This document shows positions 27,739 to 38,700 of a DNA stretch of 64,000 nucleotides, piece by piece. The position numbers and the translations under genes are program-made. The first letter of the stretch is position 1. The number at the start of each line of letters is the position of its first letter. The notes beneath the pieces are model-generated. The model searched no databases. It saw nothing but the letters and a program-made list of their open reading frames with translations, and was not told where the DNA came from. The stretch spans positions 868,001 through 932,000 of the forward strand of contig NZ_JAJOZC010000001.1 in the NCBI RefSeq assembly GCF_023701695.1, given 5' to 3'. The DNA is from Streptomyces sp. RKAG290 (lineage in GTDB: Bacteria; Actinomycetota; Actinomycetes; Streptomycetales; Streptomycetaceae).

Positions 27739-30700
27739 ATGCACGACGACAGCACACTGGTGGAGGGCCGGCTGGAGCGGGCCCTGCGCCAGTTCATCCG
27801 CCCCGCCGAGTACGCGGCGCGCACCCCGCTCACACTGTCGGTCTGGCACGCGCCGGGCGAACCGGTGCCGGTGGCGGAGGCACTCGCCGCACGGTACGAA
27901 CCGTTCGAGCCCGGCACCGCGTGGGGCAGTCCGTGGTCCACCAGCTGGTTCCGGCTCGACGGAGCCGTGCCGCAGGAGTGGGCCGGCCGCCGGGTCGAGG
28001 TGGTGGTCGATCCGGGCTTCTCCGGCCAGGCGCCCGGCTTCCAGGCCGAGGGCATGCTGTACGACCCCGAGGGTGTGCCGCTCAAGGGCGTGCACCCGCG
28101 CAACCGCCATCTGACCGTCGGCGCACCCGCCGCCGGCGGCGAGCCGGTCTCCCTGCTCCTGGAGGCCGCGGCCAACCCGGCGGTGCTGGCACACGGCTTC
28201 GAGCCGACGCCGCTCGGGGACGTGCTCACGGCGGGCGACGATCCGCTCTACCGGTTCGCGTCCGCCGACCTCGCCGTGCTGGACGAGGAGGTCTGGCACC
28301 TGGTCCTGGACATCGAGGTGCTGTCCGAGCTGATGCGGGAGCTGCCCGCCGACCGGTCGCGGCGGCACGAGATCCTGCGGGCGCTGGAGCGGATGCTCGA
28401 CGCCCTGGATCTGCACGACGTGGCCGGGACCGCGGCGGCCGGACGGGCCGAGCTGACCGAGGCCCTGTCCAGGCCGGCGTCGGCGAGTGCGCACCGGATC
28501 TCGGCCGCGGGGCACGCCCACATCGATTCGGCGTGGCTGTGGCCGCTGCGGGAGACGGTGCGCAAGGCCTCGCGCACCTTCGCCAACGTCACCGCGCTCG
28601 CCCGGGACTACCCGGAGCTGGTCTTCGCCTGCTCGCAGGCCCAGCAGTACGCCTGGGTCAAGGAGCACCAGCCGCACATCTGGGAGCGGATCGTGCGGGC
28701 GGTGGCGGACGGGCAGTGGGAGCCCGTCGGCTCGATGTGGGTGGAGTCCGACGCCAACATGCCCGGCGGTGAGGCGCTGGCCCGGCAGATCGTGCACGGG
28801 AAGCGGTTCTTCGAGCAGGAGCTGGGGGTGGAGACCGAGGAGATCTGGCTGCCGGACTCCTTCGGCTACACCGCCGCGTTCCCGCAGCTGGCCCGGCTGG
28901 CCGGCATCCGGTGGTTCCTGACCCAGAAGCTGTCGTGGAACCAGACGAACAAGATGCCGCACCACACCTTCTGGTGGGAGGGCATCGACGGCACCAGGGT
29001 CTTCACCCACTTCCCGCCCGTCGACACCTACAACGCCCACTTCCATGCCGCCGAACTCGCCCACGCGGAGCGGAACTTCAGGGACAAGGGCAGGGCCACC
29101 CGCTCGCTCGTGCCGTTCGGCTGGGGTGACGGGGGCGGTGGCCCGACCCGCGAGATGCTGGAGAAGGCCCGCAGGCTCGCCGACCTGGAGGGCTCGCCCC
29201 GGGTCGAGATCGAGAAGCCGTCGGCGTTCTTCACCGCGGCCGAGGAGGAGTACGGGGCTCAGGCGCCGGTCTGGTCGGGCGAGCTGTACCTGGAGCTGCA
29301 CCGGGCGACGTACACCACCCAGGCGAAGACCAAGCAGGGCAACCGCCGCAGCGAACACCTGCTGCGTGAGGCGGAGTTGTGGGCGACCGCGGCGGCCCTG
29401 CGGGCGCCCGGGTACCGGTATCCGTACGAGGCGCTGGACCGGATCTGGAAGACGGTGCTGCTGCACCAGTTCCACGACATCCTGCCGGGCTCGTCGATCG
29501 CCTGGGTGCACCGCGAGGCCCGTGACACCTACGAGCGGGTGCGCGAGGAACTGGCGGACCTGGTGGCGGAGGCGGTGGCCGCACTCGGTACGGCACAAGG
29601 TCTGGTGGCGCTCAACTCCTCCCCGTACCTGCGGAGTCAGGTGATCGAGCTGGACGCCGAGGCGAGCGCGGTGCTGCCTTCCGGGGCGCATGTGCAGCCG
29701 CTCGGCGAGGGACGTACGGCGGTCCTCGCCGAGTCGCCGGGGCTGGGCTCGGGGCTGCTGGACGGCGCCGCGCTCCCGGAGCGGGGCGTCTCGGCCGTGG
29801 CCTCGGCGGACGGAGGGACCGTCCTCGACAACGGGCGGCTGCGCGTCGTCGTCGACCGGGACGGGCTGATCAGCTCCGTCCGCGACCTGACGGCGGACCG
29901 CGAGGTACTCGCCCCCGGCCACCGGGCCAACCTCCTCCAGTTGCACCCCGACCACCCGAACAACTGGGACGCCTGGGACATCGATCACCACTACCGCCGC
30001 TCGCGCACCGACCTCACCGACGCGGAACTGGTCGAGGTGGTGGAGGAGGGGCCGCTCCGTGCGGCCGTGCGCGTGGTGCGTGCGTTCGGCGCGTCCCGGA
30101 TCGTCCAGGAGATCCGGCTGGCCGCGGGAAGCCGTCAGGTCGACGTGGAGACCGAGGTGGACTGGCAGGAGTCGGAGAAGGTCCTCAAGGCGGCTTTCCC
30201 GCTCGACGTGCACGCCGAACGGTCCACGGCCGAGATCCAGTTCGGCCACGTCCACCGCGCGACGCACGACAACACCGGCTGGGAGGCGGCCCGTTTCGAG
30301 ATCTGCGCCCATCGCTGGCTACGGGTCGCCGAACCGGGATACGGGATCGCACTGCTCAACGACTCGACGTACGGGCACGAGGTGACCAGGACCCCGCACG
30401 GGACGGGCCTCGGCACCACCGTACGGCTGACTCTGCTGCGCGCCCCGCACAGCCCCGACCCGGAGACCGACCTCGGCACGCACCGGTTCCGGTACGCGCT
30501 GGCACCCGGCGCGGAGATCACCGACGCGGTACGGGAGGGTCTCGCACTCAATCTGCCGTTGCGCGCGGCGGTCGCCCCGGTGGTGCCGTCCCTGGTGGAG
30601 ACCGGCCATCCGGCCGTCACCGTGGAGTCGGTGAAGCTCGCCGAGGACCGCAGCGGCGAGGTGATCGTCCGGCTGTACGAGTCGGCGGGCGGCCGGGCAG

Positions 30701-30852
30701 ACGCGGCGCTCCGGGTCTCGTTCCCCGTCGTGGCGGCGCGGATCACCGACCTCCTGGAACGGCCGCTGCACGACGCGGCGACCGACGAGCACGGCCTCGT
30801 CCTGGCGCTGCGGCCGTTCCAGATCGTGACGCTGCGGCTGACCCCGGCGTGA
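27739..30852 (+). CDS. GH38 alpha-mannosidase
   Basis: 1037 residues; ATG preceded by GAGGAGCAGGG. Glycoside hydrolase family 38 features in order: N-terminal β-domain (about 1-240), the zinc motif GHAHIDSAWLW (ligands H261 and D263), the catalytic nucleophile D373 in WLPDSFGY, the third conserved zinc-site motif QFHDILPGSS (H579), and long C-terminal β-sandwich domains. No signal peptide, so it acts inside the cell, probably on imported mannosides or for turnover of mannosylated glycans. No sugar transporter or regulator is adjacent. The preceding 150 bp contain no hairpin I trust. Confidence 0.92.
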   Translation: MHDDSTLVEGRLERALRQFIRPAEYAARTPLTLSVWHAPGEPVPVAEALAARYEPFEPGTAWGSPWSTSWFRLDGAVPQEWAGRRVEVVVDPGFSGQAPGFQAEGMLYDPEGVPLKGVHPRNRHLTVGAPAAGGEPVSLLLEAAANPAVLAHGFEPTPLGDVLTAGDDPLYRFASADLAVLDEEVWHLVLDIEVLSELMRELPADRSRRHEILRALERMLDALDLHDVAGTAAAGRAELTEALSRPASASAHRISAAGHAHIDSAWLWPLRETVRKASRTFANVTALARDYPELVFACSQAQQYAWVKEHQPHIWERIVRAVADGQWEPVGSMWVESDANMPGGEALARQIVHGKRFFEQELGVETEEIWLPDSFGYTAAFPQLARLAGIRWFLTQKLSWNQTNKMPHHTFWWEGIDGTRVFTHFPPVDTYNAHFHAAELAHAERNFRDKGRATRSLVPFGWGDGGGGPTREMLEKARRLADLEGSPRVEIEKPSAFFTAAEEEYGAQAPVWSGELYLELHRATYTTQAKTKQGNRRSEHLLREAELWATAAALRAPGYRYPYEALDRIWKTVLLHQFHDILPGSSIAWVHREARDTYERVREELADLVAEAVAALGTAQGLVALNSSPYLRSQVIELDAEASAVLPSGAHVQPLGEGRTAVLAESPGLGSGLLDGAALPERGVSAVASADGGTVLDNGRLRVVVDRDGLISSVRDLTADREVLAPGHRANLLQLHPDHPNNWDAWDIDHHYRRSRTDLTDAELVEVVEEGPLRAAVRVVRAFGASRIVQEIRLAAGSRQVDVETEVDWQESEKVLKAAFPLDVHAERSTAEIQFGHVHRATHDNTGWEAARFEICAHRWLRVAEPGYGIALLNDSTYGHEVTRTPHGTGLGTTVRLTLLRAPHSPDPETDLGTHRFRYALAPGAEITDAVREGLALNLPLRAAVAPVVPSLVETGHPAVTVESVKLAEDRSGEVIVRLYESAGGRADAALRVSFPVVAARITDLLERPLHDAATDEHGLVLALRPFQIVTLRLTPA

Positions 30853-31108
30853 GCGGACACCCCGCGCCGGGGCGCAAGCTCCGGCCGACGGCCTGGCCCA
30901 CAACCCCTGGCGGGCGCACGAAGGGCTCGCCTGCCCCGGCACGGTGGAGCCGTGCCACGCATGCTCACGGCAATGTCAAAAGTGCAACAACTGCCGGAAC
31001 CAGGCAGTGATCGCAGGCGCCGCCACGGGCGATGATTCCGGCACCGGGGGGATGCGCGCCACCACCGGTGCCCCGACCATCACTGCGTTCCGAAGGCAGG
31101 CCCACCGT

Positions 31109-31711
31109 ATGAGACTGACCCGTGCCGCTCTGGCCGTCGCGGCCACCGCCCTGACGCCGGCCCTCCTGCTGGCCAACCCGGCCTTCGCCGCCCACGCCGG
31201 CCCCTCGTCCACCACCGCCACGTCGGCGACGGGCACGGCCGGCTCCGCCACGCCGGCCGGCGACTTGTCCGAGGACGACCTCCGCATCGCGATCCTTCGC
31301 ATTCTGGCGGACGAGGACAGCGGCACGCGGGTCACCCGGGAGGCGAACGAGGCCCTCGACGGCACGGTGGAGGACATGCGCACCTTCCTGGAGACCGGCT
31401 ACCGCCTCGCCCAGGCCGAGGACGACAGCGTCGCCGTCGCCCGCATCCTCGCCGACCCCGACAGCGGCAGACGCGTCACCCAGGAGGTCAACGACCTCCT
31501 CGACCACGGCACCCCCGAAGACCTGCGCACCTTCCTCGAAACCGGCTACCGCCTCGCCCAGGCCGAGGACGACAGCGTCGCCGTCGCCCGCATCCTCGCG
31601 GACCCTCACATCAGCAGCGCGCTCCGAGCGGCGGCCGAGGACGTCATCGACGGCACACCGGAGGAGCTGCGGTACTTCCTGGAGTACGGCAGGTACGAGG
31701 TCGACGCGTAG
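31109..31711 (+). CDS. Secreted ALF-repeat protein
   Basis: 200 residues from ATG (MRLTRAALAVAAT). Signal peptide with cleavage after PAFA (about residue 29), a Ser/Thr/Ala-rich linker, then three tandem repeats of about 49 residues of the ALF type (short repeats of unknown function, common in Streptomyces). Each has A-I/V-A-R/L-I-L-A-D, a V-T-x-E/A-x-x-L helix, and G-T-x-E-D/E-L/M-R-x-F-L-E. Repeats 1 and 2 share FLETGYRLAQAEDDS exactly. The fold is all-helical and probably binds something extracellular. No enzymatic residues are seen. Confidence 0.75.
   Translation: MRLTRAALAVAATALTPALLLANPAFAAHAGPSSTTATSATGTAGSATPAGDLSEDDLRIAILRILADEDSGTRVTREANEALDGTVEDMRTFLETGYRLAQAEDDSVAVARILADPDSGRRVTQEVNDLLDHGTPEDLRTFLETGYRLAQAEDDSVAVARILADPHISSALRAAAEDVIDGTPEELRYFLEYGRYEVDA
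31377..31669 (+). repeat. 147-bp tandem repeat within the ALF-repeat gene
   Basis: The segment starting TGCGCACCTTCCT at 31377 recurs at 31524 with near-identity over about 80 bases, an offset of 147 bp (49 codons). High DNA identity between the copies suggests recent duplication or gene conversion. Confidence 0.75.
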
Positions 31712-31720
31712 AGGTTCACC

Positions 31721-31771
31721 GGATCGGGCCGGGCCTCGCGGGCAGGGAGTCCGCGAGCCCCGGCGCGATCC
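31721..31771. terminator. Convergent terminator between the ALF-repeat gene and poxB
   Basis: A long imperfect stem: GGATCG, CCGGG and CTCGCGG on the left pair with CCGCGAG, CCGG and CGATCC on the right, around a GCAGGGAGT loop. It lies 9 bp after the ALF stop and 12 bp beyond the poxB stop. Confidence 0.6.
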
Positions 31772-31783
31772 GGGGGCAACGCC

Positions 31784-33526
31784 TCAGGGGCGGGGCACGT
31801 TACGCAGGTTGGAGCGGGCCATCTGGACCATCCGGCCCACTCCGCCGTCCAGCACGATCTTGCTGGCGGAGAGCGCGAAGCCGGTCACCATGTCCGCGCT
31901 GATCTTCGGCGGGATGGACAGCGCGTTGGGGTCGGTGACGACGTCGACGAGGGCCGGCCCCTTGTGCTTGAAGGCGTCCTTGAGGGCGCCTTCGAGCTCC
32001 TTGGGCTTCTCCACCCGCACCCCGTACGCGCCCGAGGCGCGCGCGATGGCGGCGAAGTCCGGGTTCTTGTTGGTCGTCCCGAACGAGGGCAGCCCCGCGA
32101 CGAGCATCTCCAGTTCGACCATGCCGAGCGCGGAGTTGTTGAACAGCACGACCTTCACCGGCAGGTTGTACTGGACCAGCGTCAGGAAGTCCCCCATCAG
32201 CATGGTGAATCCGCCGTCCCCGGACATCGAGACGACCTGCCGGCTGCGGTCGGTGAACTGCGCGCCGATGGCCTGCGGCAGCGCGTTGGCCATCGAGCCG
32301 TGGCTGAACGAGCCGATCACCCGGCGCTTGCCGTTCGGCGTCAGGTAGCGGGCCGCCCATACGTTGCACATCCCGGTGTCGACCGTGAACACCGCATCGT
32401 CGTCAGCGAGTTCGTCCAGCACCGAGGCGACGTACTCGGGATGGATCGGGACGTGCTTCTCGACCTTGCGGGTGTACGCCTTGATCACGCCCTCCAGCGC
32501 GTCGGCGTGCTTCTTGAGCATCCGGTCGAGGAACTTGCGGTCGGTCTTCACCTTCACCCGCGGGGTGAGACAGCGGAGCGTCTCGCGGACATCGCCCCAG
32601 ACCGCCAGATCGAGCTTGGAGCGGCGGCCGAGGCGCTCCGGGCGGACATCGACCTGGACGATCTTCACATCGGTGGGGAGGAAGGCGTTGTACGGGAAGT
32701 CCGTGCCGAGCAGGATCAGCAGATCGCACTCGTTGGTGGCCTCGTAGGCGGCGCCGTAGCCCAGCAGGCCACTCATGCCGACGTCGTACGGATTGTCGTA
32801 CTGGATCCATTCCTTGCCGCGCAGTGCGTGCCCCACGGGTGCCTTCACCCGCTCGGCGAACTCCATGACCTCCGCGTGCGCGCCCGCGGTGCCGCTGCCG
32901 CAGAACAGGGTCACCCGTTTGGCCTCGTCGACCATCCGGCAGAGCTTGTCGATCTCGTCGTCGCCCGGCCGCACGGTGGGCCGCGAGGTGACCATGGCGT
33001 GCTCGACGGACTTGTCCGGGGCGGGCTGCGAGGCGATGTCACCGGGCATCGAGACGACGCTGACGCCGCCCCGGCCGATCGCGTGCTGGATGGCGGTCTG
33101 CAGGAGCCGCGGCATCTGCTGCGGGTTGGAGATCATCTCGTTGTAGTGGCTGCACTCCTGGAAGAGCAGCTCCGGATGGGTCTCCTGGAAGTAGCCGAGG
33201 CCGATCTCGCCGGACGGGATGTGCGAGGCGAGCGCGAGCACGGGGGCCATGGAGCGGTGGGCGTCGTAGAGGCCGTTGATGAGGTGCAGATTGCCGGGGC
33301 CGCACGACCCGGCGCAGGCCGCCAGCGTGCCGGTGATCTGGGCCTCCGCACCGGCGGCGAACGCGGCCGTCTCCTCGTGCCTGACCTGGATCCACTCGAT
33401 GTCGGCGTTGCGGCGGATGGCGTCGACGACCGGATTGAGGCTGTCGCCGACGACGCCGTACAGGCGTTTGACGCCCGCCCGGGCGAGGATGTCGACGAAC
33501 TGCTCCGACACGTTCTGCTTGGCCAT
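31784..33526 (-). CDS. poxB: Thiamine-pyrophosphate enzyme, PoxB-type pyruvate dehydrogenase (quinone)/oxidase
   Basis: 580 residues from ATG (MAKQNVSEQFVDILARAG), with AGGGAG nine bases upstream. The three domains of the TPP/FAD family are present. The N-terminal pyrimidine-binding domain has RLYGVVGDSLNPVVDAI and the catalytic glutamate in VRHEETAAFAAG. The central FAD-binding domain has LFCGSGTAGAHAEV. The C-terminal PP domain has the TPP motif SGDGGFTMLMGDFLTL...FNNSALG. It should oxidise pyruvate to acetate and CO2, passing electrons to quinone at the membrane. It is not in an operon with a benzoylformate or acetolactate gene. An acetolactate-synthase-like role is less likely from the N-terminal motifs. 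Confidence 0.88.
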   Translation of the reverse strand: MAKQNVSEQFVDILARAGVKRLYGVVGDSLNPVVDAIRRNADIEWIQVRHEETAAFAAGAEAQITGTLAACAGSCGPGNLHLINGLYDAHRSMAPVLALASHIPSGEIGLGYFQETHPELLFQECSHYNEMISNPQQMPRLLQTAIQHAIGRGGVSVVSMPGDIASQPAPDKSVEHAMVTSRPTVRPGDDEIDKLCRMVDEAKRVTLFCGSGTAGAHAEVMEFAERVKAPVGHALRGKEWIQYDNPYDVGMSGLLGYGAAYEATNECDLLILLGTDFPYNAFLPTDVKIVQVDVRPERLGRRSKLDLAVWGDVRETLRCLTPRVKVKTDRKFLDRMLKKHADALEGVIKAYTRKVEKHVPIHPEYVASVLDELADDDAVFTVDTGMCNVWAARYLTPNGKRRVIGSFSHGSMANALPQAIGAQFTDRSRQVVSMSGDGGFTMLMGDFLTLVQYNLPVKVVLFNNSALGMVELEMLVAGLPSFGTTNKNPDFAAIARASGAYGVRVEKPKELEGALKDAFKHKGPALVDVVTDPNALSIPPKISADMVTGFALSASKIVLDGGVGRMVQMARSNLRNVPRP

Positions 33527-33577
33527 GGGTGCGCACTCCCTCTGCCCGTGCTCCGTGCACGTTCCGCTGACGGCGGT

Positions 33578-33613
33578 CCGTCGTTCCGGGGCTCGCGAGC
33601 TCCGGAACGACGG
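33578..33613 (-). terminator. Hairpin between the PP2C gene and poxB
   Basis: A 36-base nearly perfect inverted repeat: arms CCGTCGTTCCGG and CCGGAACGACGG flank GCTCGCGAGC, with one G/T wobble pair. It lies 35 bases downstream of the PP2C stop and 52 bases upstream of the poxB start, so it should separate the two genes. Confidence 0.7.
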
Positions 33614-33647
33614 GTATCCGGAATCCATCAACCCATGGCGGGCGCGG

Positions 33648-35407
33648 TTACGCCTCCCAGACGCCGACCGCCGTCCGGTCGTCGGCGTACCCCTTCACCC
33701 TGAGCTGGCTGTCCGCGAGGAACGCCCCCAGGCCCGGTGCCAGGTCTGGGGACCAGCGCTCGGCGAGCTCGTCGGCCAGTGCCGGCTCGCCCCGCAGCGG
33801 CTCGGCGAGGCCGGTGCTGCACAGCAGCAGGGTGTCGCCCGGCCGGGCGACCGACGCACGGAAGCGGAACGGCTCGGCGGGAGGCGGGACGGGTTTCTCG
33901 ATGTACGGCGGCGGGGCCGTGGTGATCGCCAGGTCCATGGTCAGCCGGTCGCCGTCGGGCCCGCTCTCGGGTGACGCGGAGCCGTAACCGACCACGCCCT
34001 CTCCGGTGAGGTCGCCGGAGTGCGGGAGCGCCGGTTCGAGGTCCTGCCAGCTGCCGTCCCGCAGCCGGAAGAGCCCGCCGCCGCCGACCCCGAAGAAGAC
34101 CCGGGTGCGGCAGTCGGGATCGGCGGGCAGCAGGAGGCAGCGCAGGCCGGACGTGTACTGGTCCGGTTCCAGTCCGAGTTCGGCGGCGCGGGCGCGCAGC
34201 CTGCCGTAACTGCGGTCGGCGAGCCGGTGCAGGCCGGACTTGAGGTCGCCTCGACGGCCCGCCCTTATGTCCTCGGAGAGCCGGGCATGGCTGCGCCCGA
34301 CGGCTTCGGCGATCCAGCGGCACGCGTCGGCGGCAGCCGCGGGGTGCACGCCCTCGGTGGCGCGCGCCCCGCCGGCCACGGCGACCAGGACGACGGCGCT
34401 CTCGGCCGTGCCGAAGCGCACGGTGAGCAGCGCGTCGCGCCGGGGCTCGCCCCGGAACCGGGCGGAGTCGCCCCGCACGGACGCGGCTCGCAGGGTGTAC
34501 GTCCCGTAGCCGGCGCCGTCGAGCACGGTGTCGGAGACGACGGCGTGGATCTCGCGCGGGTCGGCGGCGGGCAGCGCGGTGGGCTCGGCGTCGTACGTGG
34601 GCGGCCTGGCGCCGACGTGGGCGACGGCCGGGCGGGGCCCCGTCGGGGCGGGGGCCGGTGCGGCCGGGATCTGTGCGTCGGGCCGCTCGCCGGTGCTCTG
34701 CTCATCGGCCGTCCGCTCGACAGCCGGCCGCCTCGGCGGCGCGGGGACGGGCGGTGCGGAGGGCGGCGGCGCGGCGGGCGGCCGGGACACGGAGGACGGC
34801 GCCTCCGCGGCGGACGGCTCCTGCGCGTCCTGGCCCGGCGCCCTGCTTCGGGCGACGCGCGGATCGGCGGGCGGCGGCGGGAGTGGTGGAGCTGACGGGG
34901 CAGGGCCAGGGGCGGGGCGGGGGCGGACGCAGGGGCGGGCGGTGGGACCGGAGCTACCGCCGCCTCCGGGGCCGGGGCCGGTGCGGGCGGTGGGACCGGT
35001 GCGGGCGGCGGGGCCGCGAAGGTGCGGGGTCCTGGCGGGCCCGCCGGGGCCTCCCAGGGAGCGGGCGGCCCGGACGGGGCCTCCCAGGGAGCGCGTACGG
35101 GTTCCTGGGGCGGTGACGGCCATGAAGATGAAGGCGATGGCGGCGGTGGGGGAACTGACGGGGTGGGAACCGGCGGGGCCTGTGCCGACCGGCCGGACTC
35201 CGGCGGCGCCACCCGTGGCTCCGGCACCGACGCGGCGGCCTCGTAAGGCTCTCGGCCACCGGGCCCCACGGCACCCGACACCGAGTCGAAGCGGTCGTCG
35301 AGACTGTCGGCCGCCTGGCTCGCCCCGGTGTCCGGGACGGATTCGTCGTACAGCCTGCGCCACCAGTCGTCCTCGTGGGCGGCGGGCCTCTCCCCCTGCT
35401 GACTCAT
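33648..35407 (-). pseudogene. Proline-rich PP2C-like protein phosphatase, frame broken by one missing base
   Basis: Restored length is about 586 residues. The start MSQQGERPAAHEDDWWRRLY lies in one frame, which continues through a long Pro/Ala-rich linker to PAPPLALPRQL. The other frame picks up with PSAPPLPPPPADP and continues to the end. One extra C within the C-runs around 34892-34925 joins them. The C-terminal 300 residues form a PP2C-type domain (SDTVLDGAGYGTYTLRAASV, FFGVGGGGLF, ending KGYADDRTAVGVWEA, where DDRT is the usual terminal acidic motif). Several metal-binding aspartates of classical PP2C are not evident, so activity is uncertain. The ribosome binding site is weak. Confidence 0.7.
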
Positions 35408-35639
35408 GCCCATATTGGTTACCGCGGGGGCCGCGCGAAAACGGGTCATCCGGAAAAAGTGACCTGGGGCCTCTCGTTCGGGTCAGGCCGGATCAGGGAG
35501 CGGGGTCTGCTGCTGTGCCTCGCAAGGCGGAGGAGGGAGTCGACGCGGAGCGTCGGCGACTGACGACGACGCCGCGAGGTGCGGCGCCGGCGCGCGCGAG
35601 CCCGGCATGATCCCAACGAGAGGCCCTGGGCCCGCCGGG

Positions 35640-35692
35640 AAAAAGGTCCGCCGGGCGGCCCCACCCCCCACGGGAAGGACGCCCGGCGGACC
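35640..35692 (-). terminator. Intrinsic terminator with U-tract after the second subtilase gene
   Basis: A perfect 13-bp stem (GGTCCGCCGGGCG at 35645-35657 with 35680-35692) is followed on the minus strand by TTTTT (35644-35640). This is one of the few U-tract terminators in the window, 18 bases beyond the stop codon. Confidence 0.85.
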
Positions 35693-35709
35693 GGTCGGTG
35701 TGAGCGGCG

Positions 35710-38700
35710 TCAGCGCACTGCGTAGGCGTCGGTCACGGTCTGGACGACGGAGTTGCCGTTGGCGTCCGTCAGTTCGGTGCGCAGGGTGACCGGCTTTCCG
35801 GCCGCGTCCGCGTGGTTCACGGTCGCGGTCCAACGGCCGTCCTGCTGTGCGGTGGTGGCCGCGGTCCAGGTCTTGCCGCCGTCGTACGAGTACGAGACCT
35901 TGGCTGCCGTGAGCTTGCCCGGCGTGTAGCCGGCGTGGCCCGTGACGCTCAGCGCGATCCGCTGACCGTCCTTCGCCGCAAGGGTCTTCATGCCGTCCGA
36001 CGGCAGATCGTAGCCTGGGAAGAGCAGCGGGATCCCCTGGGAGTACGCGCTCTCGTCCCGGTGCGAGCGGAACTTCCAGGTGGTCTCGGTGGCGGTGGAC
36101 CGCTTCCACACGGCGGCGGGCTGCCCGGACTTCATGGTCTCCATGGTGAGTTCGTACGCGGCGTCCTCGGCCGGGACGGTGAACACCCCGGACGGCCAGC
36201 CGGATTCACCGAGCACCTCTCCCCCGCTGCTGAGCCGCATGTTGCCCATGTCCCCGAAGGACCCCTGCAGACCGCTGTGTTCGCTGTCGCTCCAGAAGCC
36301 GGGGGCGACGCCGATCAGGTTGTCCTGGCGTTCGGCGGCGAGCTGTTCCCTGCCCTGGTCGTCGCGGGGCGCGGACGGGACGAGGACGCCCCGGTACCAG
36401 TTCTCCGTGCGGTGCGCCCCCGCCTTGTAGGTGCGGAACCTGTCCATCATGAACTCGCCCCAGGGGAAGCTGGAGGAGATCGCGTGCTGCCAGGTGCTGT
36501 CACCCGCCGAGTAGTACTCGGTGCGCGTGCCGGGCGCGGCGACCGTGTCGAAGCCGCCGATGCCGAACGTGGTGCCGTAGGGGCGGGCGACCAGGAGCGT
36601 GTCCATGAAGTCGGCCTTGACGCCCATGGACTCGTAACGGGACGTGGTCGTGGCGAGTGCCTTGTCCCTGACCTTGTAGGTGCGGTCCGAGGTGACGGTG
36701 CCCGTCTCGGGGAACGCCAGGTTGTAGACGAACGGGCTGACCGCGGTGGCCTTCCAGCTCAGCTTCACCGGCCCGGTGGCGAGCGCCGCGGTCAGCGCGG
36801 CCGCCTCGTGGGCCTGGATCCCGAGGGAGGGCAGGGGGCCGAACCGTAGCCGACGGACGGCTGCCAGGGGCCGGCGGACGGGCGGTGCGCGATGATCGCC
36901 ACGGCGCCCGCTGCCCGGGCGTCGCGTGCCTGGACTGCCATGGACGTGCCGTCCGCGATCCGGACCAGCGCGATCTTGCCCGCGACGTCTGCGGACTTCA
37001 GCTCCGCGGGGGTGCCTGCGCCGGCGTCGACGAGCCCGGCCTGCCCCGTCCCGTCGAGATTGACGGAACCGTTGGACGCGGCGACGGGGTGGAGGGTGGC
37101 GCCGCCGACGACCGCGAGCTTGTCGATCTGCGGGGCGTACGCGCGCCAGAAGCTGTCGAACTCGAAGTCGCCGTCCCGGGCCCTGCCCTGGATGTCGACC
37201 AGGTAGTCCTTGACGATGCTGCCGCCGGTGAGGGAGCCGGCGTGCAGCCAGACGTCGTCCCAGCTGCGGCCGAAGGCGAGGGTCGCGCTGCGGGTCTCGG
37301 TGGTCCGGTCCTCGGTCTTCAGCTTGATCCGGTGCGCCTTGCGGGCGTCCAGCACCAGGGTGGTGTCCTTGGTGACGTTCAGCTGCGGCCTGGCGAGGTA
37401 GCCGACGGACTTCGCCAGCTGTCCGGTGGCGTCCTCGGGGTCGGCCGAGGTGATGAAGCTGGAGACGAAGTAGGCGCCGGGGCGCACCTGGTACACCTGG
37501 TCGGCCGAGCCGTCGTTGAACCGGCGCTCGCCGCTCGCGGTGTCGGTGCCGATGACGTCGAGGGACGACGAGCCGTCAGCGGGCCTGCCGTTGGCGTCGA
37601 TCAGCTTGACGCGCAGGGTGACGGTCTCGGCGCCGACGTACAGCGAGAACGGGGTGGAGACCTTGACCCCGCCGGGGCCGGTGGCCAGGACCCGGCCGGT
37701 GACGTCGCCGTACTGGCTGTCCTGGAGGTGCGCGGCCGGGTCGAGCTTCAGCGGGACCTCGACCGTCGCCCCTGCGGGCACGGTGACGCTCTTCGCGCCG
37801 AGTGCGGCGACGGATGACCCGACGGCCGAACCGTCGTTGCCCGTGACGCCCTGGAGCTTGAGCGACAGCTTCACCGGCTCGGTGCCGGTGTTGGTGTACG
37901 GGACCTGGACGGTGGTGCGGTCGGTCCTGTCCTGCGGCCAGTTGAAGGTGCCGCCCTGGACGGCGGGGGCGCCGGTGAGGGTCGTGTCGATGGCGGCCTT
38001 GACGTCGAGGCGGCCACCGCCGGTCTCGCGTACGTCACCGGGTATGTCGCTCTTCGCGGACGACACGAGCGCCGCCTTGACCTGCTGTGCGGTCCAGTCG
38101 GGGTGGCGTTCCTTGACGATGGCCGCGGCGCCTGCGACATGCGGGGTGGCCATCGACGTACCGGACATCGACCGGTAGGCGTAGACGCCGCGGCCGCCCG
38201 CGGCCGCGGCCGAGATGTCGACGCCCGGGGCGGCGATCTCGGGCTTGAGGGTGTGCGAGACGATCGCGGGCCCGCGGCTGGAGAACTGGGCGGTGGAGTC
38301 GTCCCGGTCGACCGCGCCGACGGTCAGCACGCTGGGCGCGCACCCGGGCGAGGAGACGGTGTTGAGTGTGGGACCCGAGTTGCCCGCCGCGATGACGAAC
38401 AGGGTGTCCTTGCTCTTGCCGAACTCCTCGGCGGCCACGCTCATCGGGTCGGTGCAGTCGGTCGGCGTGGCGCTGCCCAGGCTCATGGAGACGACGTCGG
38501 CCTTCTGGTCGACGGCCCACTGCATGCCCGCGATGATCCAGGACGAGTCGCCGGAGCCGCTGTCGTTGAGCACCTTGCCGACGAGCAGGTCGGCGCCGGG
38601 GGCGACGCCCTTCTTCTTGCCGTCGCTCGCTGCTCCGGAGCCGCCGACGGTGGAGAGGGTGTGGGTGCCGTGGCCCTGGCGGTCGTCGGTGGTGTCGGAG

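Noticed and set aside
27334..30312. A long minus-strand open frame opposite the GH38 mannosidase
   Set aside because: Antisense to a full-length enzyme with all catalytic motifs; composition is typical of a GC-bias shadow.
33578..33613. Operator for poxB
   Set aside because: The inverted repeat could be an operator, but its length, near-perfect pairing and position directly after the PP2C stop fit a terminator better.
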